Positions 11,095 to 22,765 of a stretch of 64,000 bases of DNA are shown one piece after another. This DNA comes from Eumeta japonica. Taxonomy: Eukaryota; Arthropoda; Insecta; Lepidoptera; Psychidae. Position 1 is the stretch's first letter; each line of letters begins with the position of its first letter. The DNA lies in contig BGZK01001613.1 of the NCBI GenBank assembly GCA_005406025.1, positions 62,001 through 126,000 on the forward strand. Direction: 5' to 3'. A model generated the notes under the pieces. It had not been told where the DNA came from and did not search any database. It saw only the letters and a program-made list of their open reading frames with translations. Both the position numbers and the translations under genes were made by a program.

Positions 11095-11480
11095 TCATTT
11101 CGGGGAAGGTAAAAAAGTCATTAATCTATTTGATCAAACGTTCATGGATCTAACCGTTTATTTTCTGATTGAAAAGTAACACGCTCACTATTGACCGCCA
11201 CAGCTACGACGATGCGCGTCGTAGCTGCGGCGGTCGGGGACGTGCGCGAAAGTCGCTCTCGGTCCGCATTACATACAACGATGGGACCCGATTCTTATCT
11301 GTTACACGTTGTCCGCAATTAGCTCCAGCGGCGAGTCGCCGCCGGCCGCCGCCGTAACGAATCGGGCATCGGATGTCGACAGCGGCCCTACACGCTGTAA
11401 CGGTTGTCGGGCTAGCCTCGCACACGGACGAGCCGCGTGTAACGGGTCGTGTCGACATTTCGTTAGATTCCACTGAAACT
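11095..11480. other. GC-rich island 4
   Basis: GC-rich island with a GATA-type cttatct word at about 11294, cgcaattagctcc (TAATTG-type) near 11317 and the stem-loop at 11193-11235. Overlapping plus and minus frames here (62 and 89 codons) are both arginine/serine-rich and mutually exclusive, so neither is convincing. Confidence 0.3.
11193..11235. repeat. GC-rich stem-loop
   Basis: The left arm gaccgccacagctacgacg (11193-11211) pairs with 11217-11235, leaving loop atgcg. The 19-bp stem has a single mismatch. Could form a cruciform or an RNA hairpin; the short loop argues against a canonical microRNA precursor. Confidence 0.8.
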
Positions 11481-12285
11481 AAAATCTATACGAATAGATA
11501 GGAGTTACATACGGTTCTTCGAATAGGAACACTGAATATTATGCAAATTTGAGATCATTTACCTGCTTTTCAATTCCTGTATTTGTCGAATTTTTTTTTG
11601 ATAATGTGATTTAAGTATGAGTATTTGATTTTTAATAAACTCATTGTTATAATTTTTATATTATTCAATAAATATACAATTTAAGTATTATAAAAAAATA
11701 AAGATAAATAATAAGCTGTAGGCAATACACCAGAGGGTGTCTGTCGTCTTTGTGCGATAAAATTTTGTGGTGAAATTTTCAAGAATATTAGACAAGCGCA
11801 CTTAAAATGCGTATTTACATAGATTAAACACTTCATATCCATCGGAAAAAATATTTTTCAAATTGCCACATTTTTATTACACAACAAAAAAGAAGATATA
11901 AGTGCACCACTAAAAATTTTATTGCGACTCAACGTGTCAAAGAGAAGAAACGATAAAAATCGTAATTTATTTACTAAAAGAAGAAAGCTAATAAAAATGT
12001 TTAATATTAAAATTTTTGACCAAAACTTTCTGTGGTATGATTATTTTACATATAATTTTGTTTGTAAGTTCGTTCTTGCATCAAGTTCGAATCGTTCGTT
12101 CATTAGGCATGTTTTACAAATCGACGGACAGCGGCGCACATGTAATATCATCCCCATAATGTTACATCGATATATTTTTGCCGTGGCATTTACATTCTCT
12201 CTGTCTGTTCAAAAGTGCGTGTAGCTGCTTGTTGGCATAAAAATAATTGAACGATGAGAATGTTTCAAGACTACAAAACAAGCTA
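11481..12285. other. AT-rich intergenic DNA
   Basis: Homopolymer runs and short open frames only; the 100-codon frame at 11922-12224 has no recognisable domain. Confidence 0.35.
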
Positions 12286-12560
12286 GAACAGAGAGGCGAT
12301 GTAAGTTTAGCCCGCGACTCCGCCTGCGCGAGACGACGCGGGCCGATCGTTATTCACGAGCGACGCGTCGGCTAAAAGTTAATATCAAAAATTAACATCC
12401 ATAAATAGTGTCCCGAGGAAAACTCCCGAAGCTCTCCGTTATGAGTCGATATTGTATCTTCGCTGGGAGGGCGCACAATCAAAACACGCCCGAAGCGGGA
12501 ATCAGGTCGCCGGCGCACAATGGCGCCGGCCCGGCTATGACATATTGCTTTTTGGGATAC
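12286..12560. other. GC-rich island 5 with SOX-type hairpin
   Basis: GC-rich island with gttaat/attaac inverted words, ccataaatag (Hox type), gcgcacaatcaaaac and a perfect 8-bp-arm palindrome at 12509-12530 (gccggcgc-acaatg-gcgccggc) whose loop is an ACAATG SOX-type site. The overlapping 79- and 91-codon frames show no family signature. Confidence 0.3.
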
Positions 12561-13660
12561 GTCTGCCGTATTTGTTGTCGCGAAAAATATTTACTTTTAA
12601 AAATACAATGTCGCTCTTATATACTCCTTCGATGGGACGTTTTGTAGAGGGAGCGGTTTTTTTTTTTAATATTCGAGCATCGCTTAAGCTTCGTTTGAGT
12701 TATTTCCGCTCGATTGTGTTGATTTAATGGATTGAAAAAACCGCCTCGGTTTCAAGGATTTCCCTTTTTATCGTTTTAATGGCTTCAATCATAAAATAAC
12801 GATTAATGTCCATAAATTAAATTAAAAAAAAATGTTTTAGGTAGGTATACAGAAAAACACTGAGTGACTTGTCAGTAAACAGGGAAACCACAGGATTTAG
12901 CATTTTTAAAATTGTGATTTAAGATTTATTTTTATGAAATTACTAGCTGATAAAACGGAGTTCTTACGTTGTCGGGGATTCATTCACGTTTTAAATATAT
13001 TAATCAATACGGGATACATCTCGCCAGAAGGAAATTATGAATATTTGCGGAAAAATACATGATCGATTCCATACGGTATGTATAATGTAGCGTTATTTTA
13101 GTTTTTTCGAGGGTGTAATTTAAGTGATCATGTAATAATTATACATAACTCATCAACCCAAAAACTAATCACTTTTATTCCCTAAAAAAACTGACGTCAA
13201 ATGTTGTAAATTCCAATGAAATCGTGGTCGTCAACACGACAATATGTCCACGTAAAGAAATTTGCAAAAATATGCTTGTTCCAAATAACGTCTAAACGAA
13301 TCAACTGCAGAATTACATTTCTTTTACAGAAAAAAAAGGTTTACTTGAATTTGAAAATTGTTTTAAAGAAAACATCAGTATCTTGAATAAGCAGACAAAA
13401 CTTAAGTAAAAGCTTCTTGAAGCGACAGAACGCTACTGGGTTTAAAAATATTTTTGGTTTATCAAAAATATTGACAGTCTTCCAAAAAAATTTCTCGGTT
13501 CAAAAATATTTAAGTTCGATCAATATATCTGCCTTTTCTGTACAAAAGTTATGGTTGGTCTCATGGCGTTCCAAAAGATTTTTATTAACTGTATATTTGT
13601 AAAAAAAAAAATTGAGTTCAATATGCTGCATAAATTTTGAATAGTCTGAAAAACGTGGCG
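12561..13660. other. AT-rich intergenic DNA
   Basis: Nothing recognisable beyond homopolymer runs. Confidence 0.35.
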
Positions 13661-13667
13661 GTCCTGT

Positions 13668-13739
13668 ACTGTAGCATGTAAAACCAAAAACATCCGTTAA
13701 CCAAATTGTTGGCTCCGTAAAGCAAGTACATGCTACAGT
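13668..13739. repeat. Inverted repeat with 46-base loop
   Basis: Actgtagcatgta at 13668-13680 is the exact reverse complement of 13727-13739. The loop has no further strong pairing that I can see. It may be the ends of a tiny decayed foldback element or chance. Confidence 0.6.
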
Positions 13740-14504
13740 GTTTGAAGAAGCTTGTGTGAGGTTTCAATATTATTTTCATATTTTTTTGACTCAATATGTT
13801 TGTATTTTGTATCAATGACCAAAAATATACGAATAGATAATGATTCATAGCATATCTTTATTGTAGCTATTACAAAAAAATATCGTACTGACTTTTAATA
13901 TGTAGATCTTCTACGCCATTCCGTGGATTATGTTGTTGCAATTTTAAAAGCTGCAATCTCAACTTCAAGGTAGTATATAAAAGTTTCCGTTCAAACACAT
14001 CGCACCAGCCGCTGCAATAACGTCTGGTTTACCATGAACCGTATCGATATTAACTCGTAGGATATTCTCTGAAAAAACATTCCTCTATAGCCGTTTATTG
14101 TGTCTTCAATCTCCTCTTCGGCACATAAAGATCAGCTTACGTAAGCTCCCTCTACTCTCTGTGCCGCGCAAGACGAGTCATTCTCTTGAAATTATTTTAT
14201 TCCTCCGAACTGTATAGGTTTTCTTTTCTATTGACTTTGAATTTGTATTTATTGTTATTGAATAGGTATTATTTTGCTTAAACTATTTTTAGAATTGATT
14301 GACGTGTTTCAAAAATGGTTATAGGGGAAACGTATGTAGAGTTAACCCTTTTTTGTTTAATATTTTGTTGATTTCAATTTAAATGTTCATTTCTAGGTCA
14401 ATCTACTTCAATTAAATCACGTTTACATTTTTTTCTTTCAAAGATATATAAATTTAGCAAGAAAACCTAAAAATTCAATCCTGATTTATGTATAAATTTG
14501 CATT
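13740..14504. other. AT-rich intergenic DNA
   Basis: Nothing recognisable; a tatataaaag word at about 13975 has no gene downstream. Confidence 0.3.
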
Positions 14505-14800
14505 CAGCTCGTCAAAGATATAGATGTCGCGGGCGACCAATTCGTCCATTCCCATCAACACAATGCGACAATGTCCACGTAGCGGACGTGCCCCCCACCG
14601 GTTGTCAGGGCGCGAGAGGTTAAAACCGATCTACGAGAGATCAGCTCTTCCATGCCACCGCAAACCGTAAATAATACGCACTATGCTCGTCCTAGCACAG
14701 GGCCGGTCCTGAAAAGGGAAGAACGAGATGCACGTTGTAAACATAACTTAGCTCAAAAGCTTCTGCTCAAAGGTCACGCGCATCTTATCTCTTAATCGGA
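14505..14800. other. Moderately GC-rich patch
   Basis: Contains cacaatgcgacaatgtcc (two SOX-type ACAATG words) and ccaccgcaaacc (RUNX-type). Candidate regulatory patch; no coding signature. Confidence 0.25.
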
Positions 14801-14803
14801 TTT

Positions 14804-14841
14804 GAGATGAGAAACACATATACATATGTTTTTCTCATCTC
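14804..14841. repeat. Near-perfect palindrome, 2-base centre
   Basis: Gagatgagaaacacatat (14804-14821) pairs with 14824-14841 with one mismatch. Same class of short-loop palindrome as those at 11193, 28021, 37170 and 50171. Confidence 0.75.
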
Positions 14842-15155
14842 GAACACAAATATTAATGTGTGCGCATATTTATAAAAAAAAAACTGTTTAAAAGTTATTA
14901 AAGAAAATATACAAATATCAATTAATCCTCATTTATGTCTAAAACTACCAAACCTAAAATTCATATAGTACCGAAGCGGACGTCTCCAGTCCTCGTTTCG
15001 CCCCTCCGGGGAACTAGTCGTGACGGTTGGCGCACCTCGTCACCGCAATCGAGCCTAAAGCTCCCGATTTCCGGGTACGGAAAATACAGGTTGTCCAGTG
15101 CTTGCATCAGAATAAATGTGGCAAAAAACTGACTAGTTTGACATCCGCGAGGATG
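14842..15155. other. Spacer before the RTE-like element
   Basis: Contains a 65-codon frame at 14935-15132 with no recognisable domain; otherwise AT-rich. Confidence 0.3.
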
Positions 15156-15751
15156 TCAGAGTGGGATACGTATGAATAGTAAAATCGTCTCATAAAAAGC
15201 GCGCTTGGCTATTCATAATGACGTCCTAATCCCCACGTTTATTTATGTATGGTAGTGAAAGCTGGGTGTGGCAGAAAAAAAATGAAAGTGAGATCAATGC
15301 AGTGGATATGCGATCGCTGCATAGTATGTGTGGAGTATCTTGAAAAGATAGATGTAGAAACAGTGATGTTATAGAGCGATGTGGTTTGAAGAAAGATGTA
15401 GTAACCATAGTAGAAAGAGGTTGTTGCGGTGGTTTGGCCATCTGTAAAGGATGAATGAAAGTAGACTGACAAAACAAATCTATTGAGCGAATGTGTGTGA
15501 CGGAAAAGTCGGCAAGGATCGTCCTAGAAAATCCTATACAGATCATGTTGGTTGTATATTAAAAAAAAGTCCAAATATAAGCATCTGAAACCAACGAGCT
15601 TGCATGAAAAGATTAATAGATATCAGTGAGGCAAGCAGTGGCGGCTGATGGGTTATCGGACTGGTGGTGCACTTTACTTGCTCACCAAATATTAAAATTA
15701 GAAAATGCAACAAAACAACAATTGACATAAAATATGTTTATTTTTTATACA

Positions 15752-15880
15752 TTAAATCAATGCGACGACATTTTTCTGAAGCGAAATGTTCATCATCTTT
15801 TTATTAAAATCGGGTATTGATTGTATAATTTTTTTTTCAATACTGAGCACAGAAAGTGCATTTAGCCGATCCTAAGACAT
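15752..15880 (-). pseudogene. hAT transposase C-terminal fragment (dimerisation region)
   Basis: The minus frame gives RLNALSVLSIEK then SIPDFNKKMMNI, matching the end of the hAT dimerisation domain (RL..L..LSIE). It has one early stop and a shifted tail. It lies about 130 bases from the N-terminal fragment, so catalytic Asp/Glu regions are absent. Confidence 0.65.
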
Positions 15881-16008
15881 GGTGTTTCGGAGAAAAGTTT
15901 TGATTCTTTTGGATATTCCTTCTATACACAGAATCTAGCTGATCACGAATGTCGACCGTGCCTAACACAGACAAACTCATTACATTTTGTAGGTGTGCTT
16001 GCGAAGAA

Positions 16009-16326
16009 TCATGTTTTTTTTATTTTTTCACTCAAATGCGTCAAATCCTTGATTCCAATTTCTGTCCAAATCGATTCTCCGCCAAAAATAATGCAAGGAA
16101 AACAAAAGAATGCATTAAGACGCTCACATCCACACAACCATTTCTTTCTATTATACATTTCACTTTTAAAACTTCGCGTAAATGTTTTATTTTTTGATTT
16201 GCACTCTTGTTTTAAATTTAAAAAGGGCCGTGGCGGTCCGGCCAATTTTATATTCACTTTATTTTGAAAAGTCCTGTTATTTTCTTTAATATAATCAATG
16301 TTTACGCTCATTTTCACTAACACCAC
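16009..16326 (-). pseudogene. hAT transposase N-terminal fragment (TTF-type zinc finger)
   Basis: A 105-codon frame containing MYNRKKWLCGCERLNAFF followed by CFPCIIFGGES and DLTHLSEKIKK, the pattern of the TTF-type/BED-like zinc finger at the start of ZMYM-like hAT transposases. Paired cysteines of the finger are present. The frame stops where the deleted middle of a normally several-hundred-residue protein should begin. The start is the first ATG of the open frame. Confidence 0.75.
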
Positions 16327-16985
16327 ACACAGTATAGAATAAAAGTTCTATTATAGCATCGAAACAAAAACCAAAAACAATAATATAAACAAACAATAAT
16401 TAACGCGTCACACATACAGTGAAACTATACTGATAACGAGTCGAGATGTCAGTGATGACCGCTGTCACCTCGTGCCCACGCCGGCCGGCCAATTCGTCAA
16501 AATCGGGTGCTCTCGGCAATGTTCGGTTCGCACGTGCGGCGCTCGAGAACCGACTTCTTACTCGGTACATTTCTATGAACTATCTTTTGTTTCACGGTCA
16601 GACGCATTAACTCGTATCCCATACAAGTTGTATTAGCAGCCCTCGTGCGCTCGCCGAATCGCACGAGAATTTGTATTTACAGGAAAATAAGTCTTAATAG
16701 TTTAGTAAAGCGCTCAAACTGTTTCACCATAATTGGAAATTTAATTTTTTATACGTATTTGTATGCTTAAAAATAAATATTAAAATGGTAATTTTAAAAT
16801 AAAGATGAAGTAATATTTTGTAATTTTTAAATCTTTTGAATTGGTGGTTCAGCGCACGAGCGCACTTAAGGTACAGCCGCCACTGGGGCAAGAGAGATAT
16901 GCAAAGGTCGCACACCATATGGAAATCTATAGTCTCTGCCTACCCTTCTGAGAAATAGGCGTATGTTTATATTATTATTATTATT

Positions 16986-17735
16986 CATATAATTTGCATG
17001 AAAGTCTTAAGAAAAATCTATTGCCTTTAAATTTCCAAAGGAGACATAAAATATTTATGAAGAGAATACATTTAAGGATGTGTTGCTTAATTTTATCGAA
17101 GACTAATAAATTCAATTAGTCTAGTACTGCAGTTAGCTATTTGTGTTTAGGTTTCGTCGATAGTCACAAGTTGATAAAACGATAAATCTTTGTATATGTT
17201 TTTGTAGGTATAGTTACTCTCCTTAGATAAATTTGGACATAGTACGTAATGTAATGATTTATATTTAGTTACCACGAACAAATTTAATTTAAGTCAGATT
17301 TAAAAAAATGATATCCAGTAATGTGGTGACTTATAAATATGTACCTCTCCTTACACGATTCCAACTTGCAGTTCGCGGTTGTTATTTAATTCGTCCCGTG
17401 TGTGGAGTACTATTTAAATGCCGTATGTGCGGTAAAATTACACTATTTGAAACAAGTGGTCGAAATCTTTCATGAGATGCCTTCAGAAATTGAATTAGCA
17501 TTTTTTGGTTTTTCTACTTTTATAAGAAGTTAGTCTGTATGTTTTAATAAATGCGCACGTGCAGAATAATTATCTTTGTCATAAATTTAAGACCGAAATT
17601 TTATTTGAGATTAACAAAAAATAACTCTACTTTGGATGTGTATGAAATTATATATGAAATCATATTTGTTCTGCCCTTTTTTGTTTGTTCTCGTGCGTTG
17701 AATTCCTTCATCTTTGTGCTCATTGTTTCTAACTG
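16986..17735. other. AT-rich intergenic DNA
   Basis: Nothing recognisable. Confidence 0.35.
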
Positions 17736-17737
17736 AA

Positions 17738-17975
17738 TACCCTATCGCTTTCGATCCCGCAGCCGGTCACACATGTGATCGTACTCCCGACCCCCCATCC
17801 ATTTTGGACCCCAGTTCCGTTCTCCGTCTCGATCCCGGTCCGGCTCGCGATTCAGTTCCGATCAGATTATAATCTCGTCCCGTTCGCAATTCTCTGCCCC
17901 ACACCGCTTTCAATTTCAATTTCGCTATCAGTCACAATTCCGGTTTAGACGAAGCCGGGAGTAAAGATTATATAA
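17738..17975 (-). repeat. Hexamer-core dispersed repeat, copy C
   Basis: GATTCC/GATCCC-like hexamer tract on the plus strand with gttctccgtctcgatcccgg and ccccagttccgttctc-type words, ending with ggtttagacgaagccggg, the counterpart of the 'ctttgtcc' block. Same orientation as copy B. Confidence 0.55.
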
Positions 17976-18486
17976 AAGGATGTTTACATATATGAAATAG
18001 ATAAACTCAGAAACTATATGACCGCTCATTATGACTATTTGTATGTACATGTATCGGTTGAGCGATACAGAAGTCGGTACATCGCAGCACCACCTGGTGG
18101 TGACTTGCGTTAATGAGGATAGCATAAAAACTTCCGTGAAAAAATACATGTACATATCAATGTTCATAATTATCGATCAAATCGTTTCTGAGTTTAACGA
18201 TTTCATATATACAAACTTTCTTTTATATATATATATATATATATATATCTATATATAGATATGATTTATTGATATTAATGTGCCATTAGAATATTTTGAA
18301 GTTAATTATAACCACACAATGCATTAAATAATTATGACTCATTTTATATTAGGCCAACTCGAAGACAAGTCTACTCGATTATTCATCGTCGCCGTAAATG
18401 TATGCGTTCCGGTTAATTGTCGAACTTGTATTATTACCTTTTTCGTAACGTTAATTTATTAAATTAGCTATCATTTACAAATTCTT
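17976..18486. other. AT-rich DNA with a TA microsatellite
   Basis: A (TA)n run lies at about 18222-18258. The two overlapping frames here are the two strands of the same low-complexity text. Confidence 0.5.
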
Positions 18487-18612
18487 ACTTGCATGAAAAT
18501 ATTGGTGTATGTCAGTGCAGCAGGAGAGATATGCAAATATCGTAGCATGTGAAAACGTGTAGTTTCTGCTTACCTTTCTGAGACATAGGCATGAATTTAT
18601 AATGATAAAATA
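18487..18612 (+). mobile_element. RTE-like LINE 3'-end fragment
   Basis: Translates to TCMKILVYVSAAGEICKYRS followed by stop-KRVVSAYLSET, the same tail as the RTE copy at 16893 (REICK...KSIVSAYPSEK). The tryptophan position is a stop here. Strongly 5'-truncated. Confidence 0.65.
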
Positions 18613-18689
18613 TTCTAGCAACATTTACATTTAAAAAAATTCTAATCTCTCTAAGGCAAAACTTCATGCACATTTCCAAATTATATATT

Positions 18690-18965
18690 ATAGCGGTAAT
18701 AACTGAGAACGCAGCGCGTCGTCTGTAATAAGAAAATACCGCGTTCGAGCCTCGACCACGAATCGAAACTTGACTTTTATCTTACTTAAGTCAAATTGGA
18801 AACTGCTTGCTCCAAAACTCAGAGAGCTCGTTATAGCACGTTACCCGACATTGCCCCATGAAGATGGCCAAAGCTGTCAGTAACGACCGACCCGCACGGG
18901 CTGGACTGGGCACTGAAGACTCAGTCTCCGAACCTATCGATCTTAAATAAAAAGAATAAAAATAT
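18690..18965 (+). mobile_element. tRNA-derived SINE, copy 1
   Basis: A pol III B-box-like gcgttcgagcctcg at 18741-18754 follows a head of tRNA-like spacing. The body shares taactta/cttaagtcaaattgg, ctccaaaactcagagagctc and gcattg-type words with the copy at 21765. Ends in an A-rich tail at about 18946-18962. Confidence 0.55.
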
Positions 18966-19604
18966 GCATCTCCATTGACGCGACAATCACCTCTGACCAA
19001 AATATATCATTTGTACAACTGGAAGCTTTGAATTTGCTTTAGCGAATAATAAATGTAGCATTAACCGTCATTGTAATGGAATAGTGACTCACTAAAATAT
19101 AACTTTTAATCGATGTGTTGTTGTTAATTTGGTCCCCTAATGATACCAGTCTCTTGATCACGTCGCGCGCTGGTAGCACTCCATAGTAATTGTGTTGCGT
19201 TTGTGGAACTTAACATAAGTGTGCCTTCCTAATTAACTTAATACAAGTGTGTATTCTGCAGTCTGAAGTATCGACATAGCAATACCGGGTTAGGCTGCTG
19301 AAGATAATAAAATAATAGGGTGGAGGATAATTTTAATTTAAGGGTTATGAGATGTCAATGAGACTTCGGTGTCGGCCAGTCCATCCGTATGCCTGCTTAT
19401 AATAGGCAATTTTGTCGGTAACTGCTATTGCTATAGACTTGAAAATGATCGGTAAATCATTGTTAATGAATATTTATGGCAACATAATTTAAGTTTCTTT
19501 TAATTATTTAATAGATGAAGCGTTTAAAGTCATTGACTTGAAAACTTAAGGTACGATGTAATATGGTATACCTATAGTGATTGCTATTCCCACTATGTAT
19601 GTGT
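18966..19604. other. Intergenic DNA
   Basis: Nothing recognisable. Confidence 0.3.
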
Positions 19605-19945
19605 TTAGAGTGGTAGAGTCATGCTGTGGTCGATTTGAGTGCAGCACGAAAACGAGCTAACTCGATCAGTGAAATATTGCACTCTCATAAAATACATATG
19701 TGAAGCAGTAGCTTCCGCTGTTGCATTTCGTCCATTAAGTGAGAGTTCCGATTTATCGTTCCTCTTGGTATCATCCCACTACCTCGCCATCAATCTTCTC
19801 TCTGTCACATATCTTATTCCTACTCAAAAGGCCGGCAAGGCATTGGTGGTCCCTCTGAGGTAGCGACTGTCCACGGGCGGCGATGATCATCCAGTTTCTG
19901 CGGCTCGCGAGCTTGTTTGCCTATCGAAGACATCATAAAATGTGC
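19605..19945 (+). repeat. Dispersed repeat D, plus copy
   Basis: Carries actcaaaaggccggcaagg then tgtccacgggcggcgatgat and gagcttgtttgcctatcgaa, phrases of a repeat common in moths. Aligns by eye with the reverse complement of 46565-46860: both have catgctgtggtc, gcagcac/acagcac, agtgagagt and ccggcaa in the same order. The 74-codon frame is incidental. Confidence 0.6.
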
Positions 19946-21234
19946 TTTATCTTTTTTTATATTAAGAATAAATCTTTTATTTCTTTTTTATAATGTGTAA
20001 CTCTTGTTTGTCTTAAAAACACATTTTACGGTCAGTGCAATATCACCGGGTGCGTAAAATCGTTTTTTTATATATAAATATAACAAACCAAATCGCGTAA
20101 GATGGAAGTGGCGATAGTGTGGTTGAGACTGAAACAGAGCTTGTGAAGGACCATTTAATTATTTTAATAACTATCGATATCCATATTCTTTTCCTTATTT
20201 AAGCGCATCGCGTTCATAACATTCCGACATGTTTCTCTGAATCAATACAGGAGAGTGTGGGAGTCGATTGCCTTTCTTACATTACTTATATGGCTTATAA
20301 AAACAATCTTACGTTGTTGAGGCCGTAAAGTCTTCGTATTTACTGTTCCGATATCGAGAATCGGTGAATAAGTAAAGAGAAATATGGTTTTAATATATTT
20401 TTTTTTGTTATTTTTATGAGCGTATTTATCGTCCGATTTTACGATCTATTTAAAATCAATGTATGGAGACGTCTTGTTTAATGAATATCGTTCTCTTAAT
20501 ACGAACTTCTATTGTACTATCAGCACAGGACTACAAAAAAGAACTTTGTCTTCGCTTACGTGTTTATATATTTATTGAAGTAAAGACCTTTAATAGCTCC
20601 TAGGCTTTCGAAGAGAACCGCCTATATCCATATAGAAGAGAGTAAGCTAACTGATTTATATATCAACACATAGCCTACCCCACAATACCACACTACCACT
20701 TAAACATTTGAAGAGAGGTTCCTGTAATAACGTATGTTAGCATTAACAAAGGACTTTTAGAATTTCAACCTTTAAAGCGGTGAAAGAATTTTCGTACAAA
20801 ACGAGGTACTGATATCTTCGGATAGTTTAGAGTTCGGACAGTAGACATTGTCTACGAGGGTGCAGCTATGGGCAATAGCTAGTCTAAAATAAAAATGATC
20901 GTGAGAAGGTATGACTCAGCAGTGGGGTGATTAAAACCCAGTACAATATTATTGAGAATATCATACGTTGATACACGTCTCATTATGGCGAATAATAGAA
21001 CGAGAACGGAGTACAATTACGATTGGTTTTTGTTTAGTGTATTCAAATACTGTTTATCATCATTATATACAAAGCGTACATTTTACTATTGCTCTGTTCG
21101 TTTATTTATATAGTCCCAATACTTCACAACACATCATTACCGATAACGTCGCAGTCCACATCTTTATTTTATATTCTTCTCTATTTGTGATAGCTTAAAT
21201 AAAACATACCAGTTATTACACAGTCCATGATCGT
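19946..21234. other. AT-rich intergenic DNA
   Basis: No gene, terminus or motif cluster recognised; short open frames only. Confidence 0.35.
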
Positions 21235-21460
21235 GCATTAATGAAGCAGATTCATGTGTTCCCAAATCCCAATACTTTTAGAGGCAGAAGAAACGGAGTA
21301 ACGGGGTCGCCGTTTGGGCAGCAGCTCGGATGAGCTGGAGAGAGCGACGAGCGCCGCTGGAGGGCGGCGTCCGTTCTCCTTTGTTTTTACCACCCCGTTG
21401 TTATTTCTACTGCCCCGACTCCACCCTGATTGTTTTCGAGGCCCGCTACCGATGTGCACT
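21235..21460. other. GC-rich patch
   Basis: Moderately GC-rich (gggcagcagctcggatgagc). The minus frame of 73 codons is Ser/Arg-rich and without signature. Candidate non-coding element. Confidence 0.2.
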
Positions 21461-21764
21461 TGTGTTAAAGTTCTTTGCTTATAATGTTTATCTATCCATC
21501 CGCTCCTGATATGTTTCGTCGTTATATATAAGCGTGTGTCGATTAAAAGCCAGATAAAGCTTTTAGCTCAGGAACATTCGTTCGTGTATAAATCACTCCA
21601 ATCACGTTCGTAGCAAGCAGCTCTAGGTGTTTTTGAAGAAACAATTCACATATTAGCAGTATTTTGATAAAATAAATTAGATGGGGGATTATTAAAAGAT
21701 ATTTAAAAAATAATTCAAGATTCATTATATTGTTCAGTGTGACAGTAAAAATGACAAGCTGTCA

Positions 21765-22033
21765 TGTGGTGCTTGACTGGTTAAAAGCGTTGCTCTCGAA
21801 GCAGAGGGTATCGAGTTTGATGTTGATCTCAGGTGAATTAATCAATGACTTTTTAACTTAAGTCGATTAAAATCACTAGCTCCATGCCTCGGAGAGCACG
21901 TTAAGCCGTCGGTTTCGGAGCATTGTCATCAAAATGGTGAAAGCGATCGTTATCGTGGAAGGGGTTACGGTCAAAGCCCATCATTCTGAAACAAAAAAAA
22001 TCACCTTCACAGTGCAATAATAATAATAATTTA
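21765..22033 (+). mobile_element. tRNA-derived SINE, copy 2
   Basis: The A-box-like tggtgcttgactgg at 21767-21780 and B-box-like ggtatcgagtttg at about 21808 have tRNA-like spacing. The body shares taacttaagtcgatt, tagctccatgcctcggag and gagcattgtcatc with the SINE at 18690. It ends in an (AAT)n run at about 22018-22032. Diverged from the other copy. Confidence 0.6.
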
Positions 22034-22544
22034 TTTCTCACCACAATCTGGCAGCATGTCTCTAAGAGTACATTTTTTAATTAAATGATTATCCTAAGAT
22101 TGTGAGAGGCTGGTGCCTAAGTTGGATACAGAGTACCTGTATTATATGTGACCGGGGTACCATCCCGCAATATGTGTACTTGAAAAATATTATGAGAAGA
22201 CCATTTGTTAGACAGTTATTTAAGAAGGTAAGATATAGGATTGCAGCAGTATTTCGGATAAGCATTCGTACTTATAAATAGTTATTATATAGTGAAAATC
22301 TTAAAAACAATCGAGTTTTTTTTAGGTATTACTATATAGATATATATTATTAAGAAGTATATTAAATGTAGATAATAATGTTTTACAGAAATATTTTGAG
22401 AGGATATAAGCATAAGTAGTCATTTAGTAATTAAAACCTGATATGACAAATTATCATAGAAATTATAATCGAAAGATGTTTTTTGGTATATAAAATTGGT
22501 ATACAATTTATTCATAGCGATTCACTAACTAGCTAATCCATGTA
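22034..22544. other. AT-rich intergenic DNA
   Basis: Nothing recognisable. Confidence 0.3.
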
Positions 22545-22765
22545 CCAACGGAAACAATGTAAATATTTGGTCGGCAACGTCGTCAGCGAGCTGCGCCGCC
22601 GGAAGTCGTCCCTATTGCAGAATCATTAGGACCAGCTCGCACCGATTTGAGGCACATTTTTACAACCGCACTGTCACATAAACACATTAAGTTTATGCGT
22701 TGCTCGGGCGGGCTCGGCCTCGGCAAAGGCGCACTCGCATCATCGTACTTCTTAGAAGCGGACAC
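22545..22765. other. GC-rich patch
   Basis: Contains gtcgtcagcgagctgcgccg and gctcgggcgggctcggcctc. Its minus frame of 60 codons has no signature. Candidate non-coding element. Confidence 0.2.

Larger units (their letters stand above)
15636..16885 (-). mobile_element. hAT element inserted in the RTE copy, internally deleted
   Basis: Bounded by perfect 12-bp terminal inverted repeats, cagtggcggctg at 15636-15647 and cagccgccactg at 16874-16885. These are of hAT type, beginning CAGTG. Flanks read aggcaag (left) and gggcaag (right), a slightly decayed target duplication. Removing the element plus one flank copy restores an uninterrupted RTE frame (ISEA joined to REICK). Inside are the N-terminal and C-terminal ends of a transposase on the minus strand with the middle missing. 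The stretch 16330-16720 is the untranslated leader side. Confidence 0.85.
15156..16985 (+). mobile_element. RTE-like non-LTR retrotransposon 3' end, split by a hAT insertion
   Basis: The LINE parts are 15156-15635 and 16893-16985. They translate to the C-terminal region of an RT-type ORF: ARLAIHNDVLIPT, MYGSESWVWQKK, a CGV word, then the box RGLLRWFGHL, LTKQIY and KRLIDISEA up to the break. After the break the frame resumes as REICK, IWKSIVSAYPSEK, stop. The tail is an (ATT)n run at about 16968-16983. Internal stops show it is dead. It is a 5'-truncated copy, as is typical of LINEs. Confidence 0.8.

Noticed and set aside
15226..15728. Minus frames up to 106 codons
   Set aside because: Antisense shadows of the RTE-like RT fragment and hAT end.
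18741..18754. tRNA gene
   Set aside because: Only a B-box-like word with no cloverleaf; belongs to a SINE.
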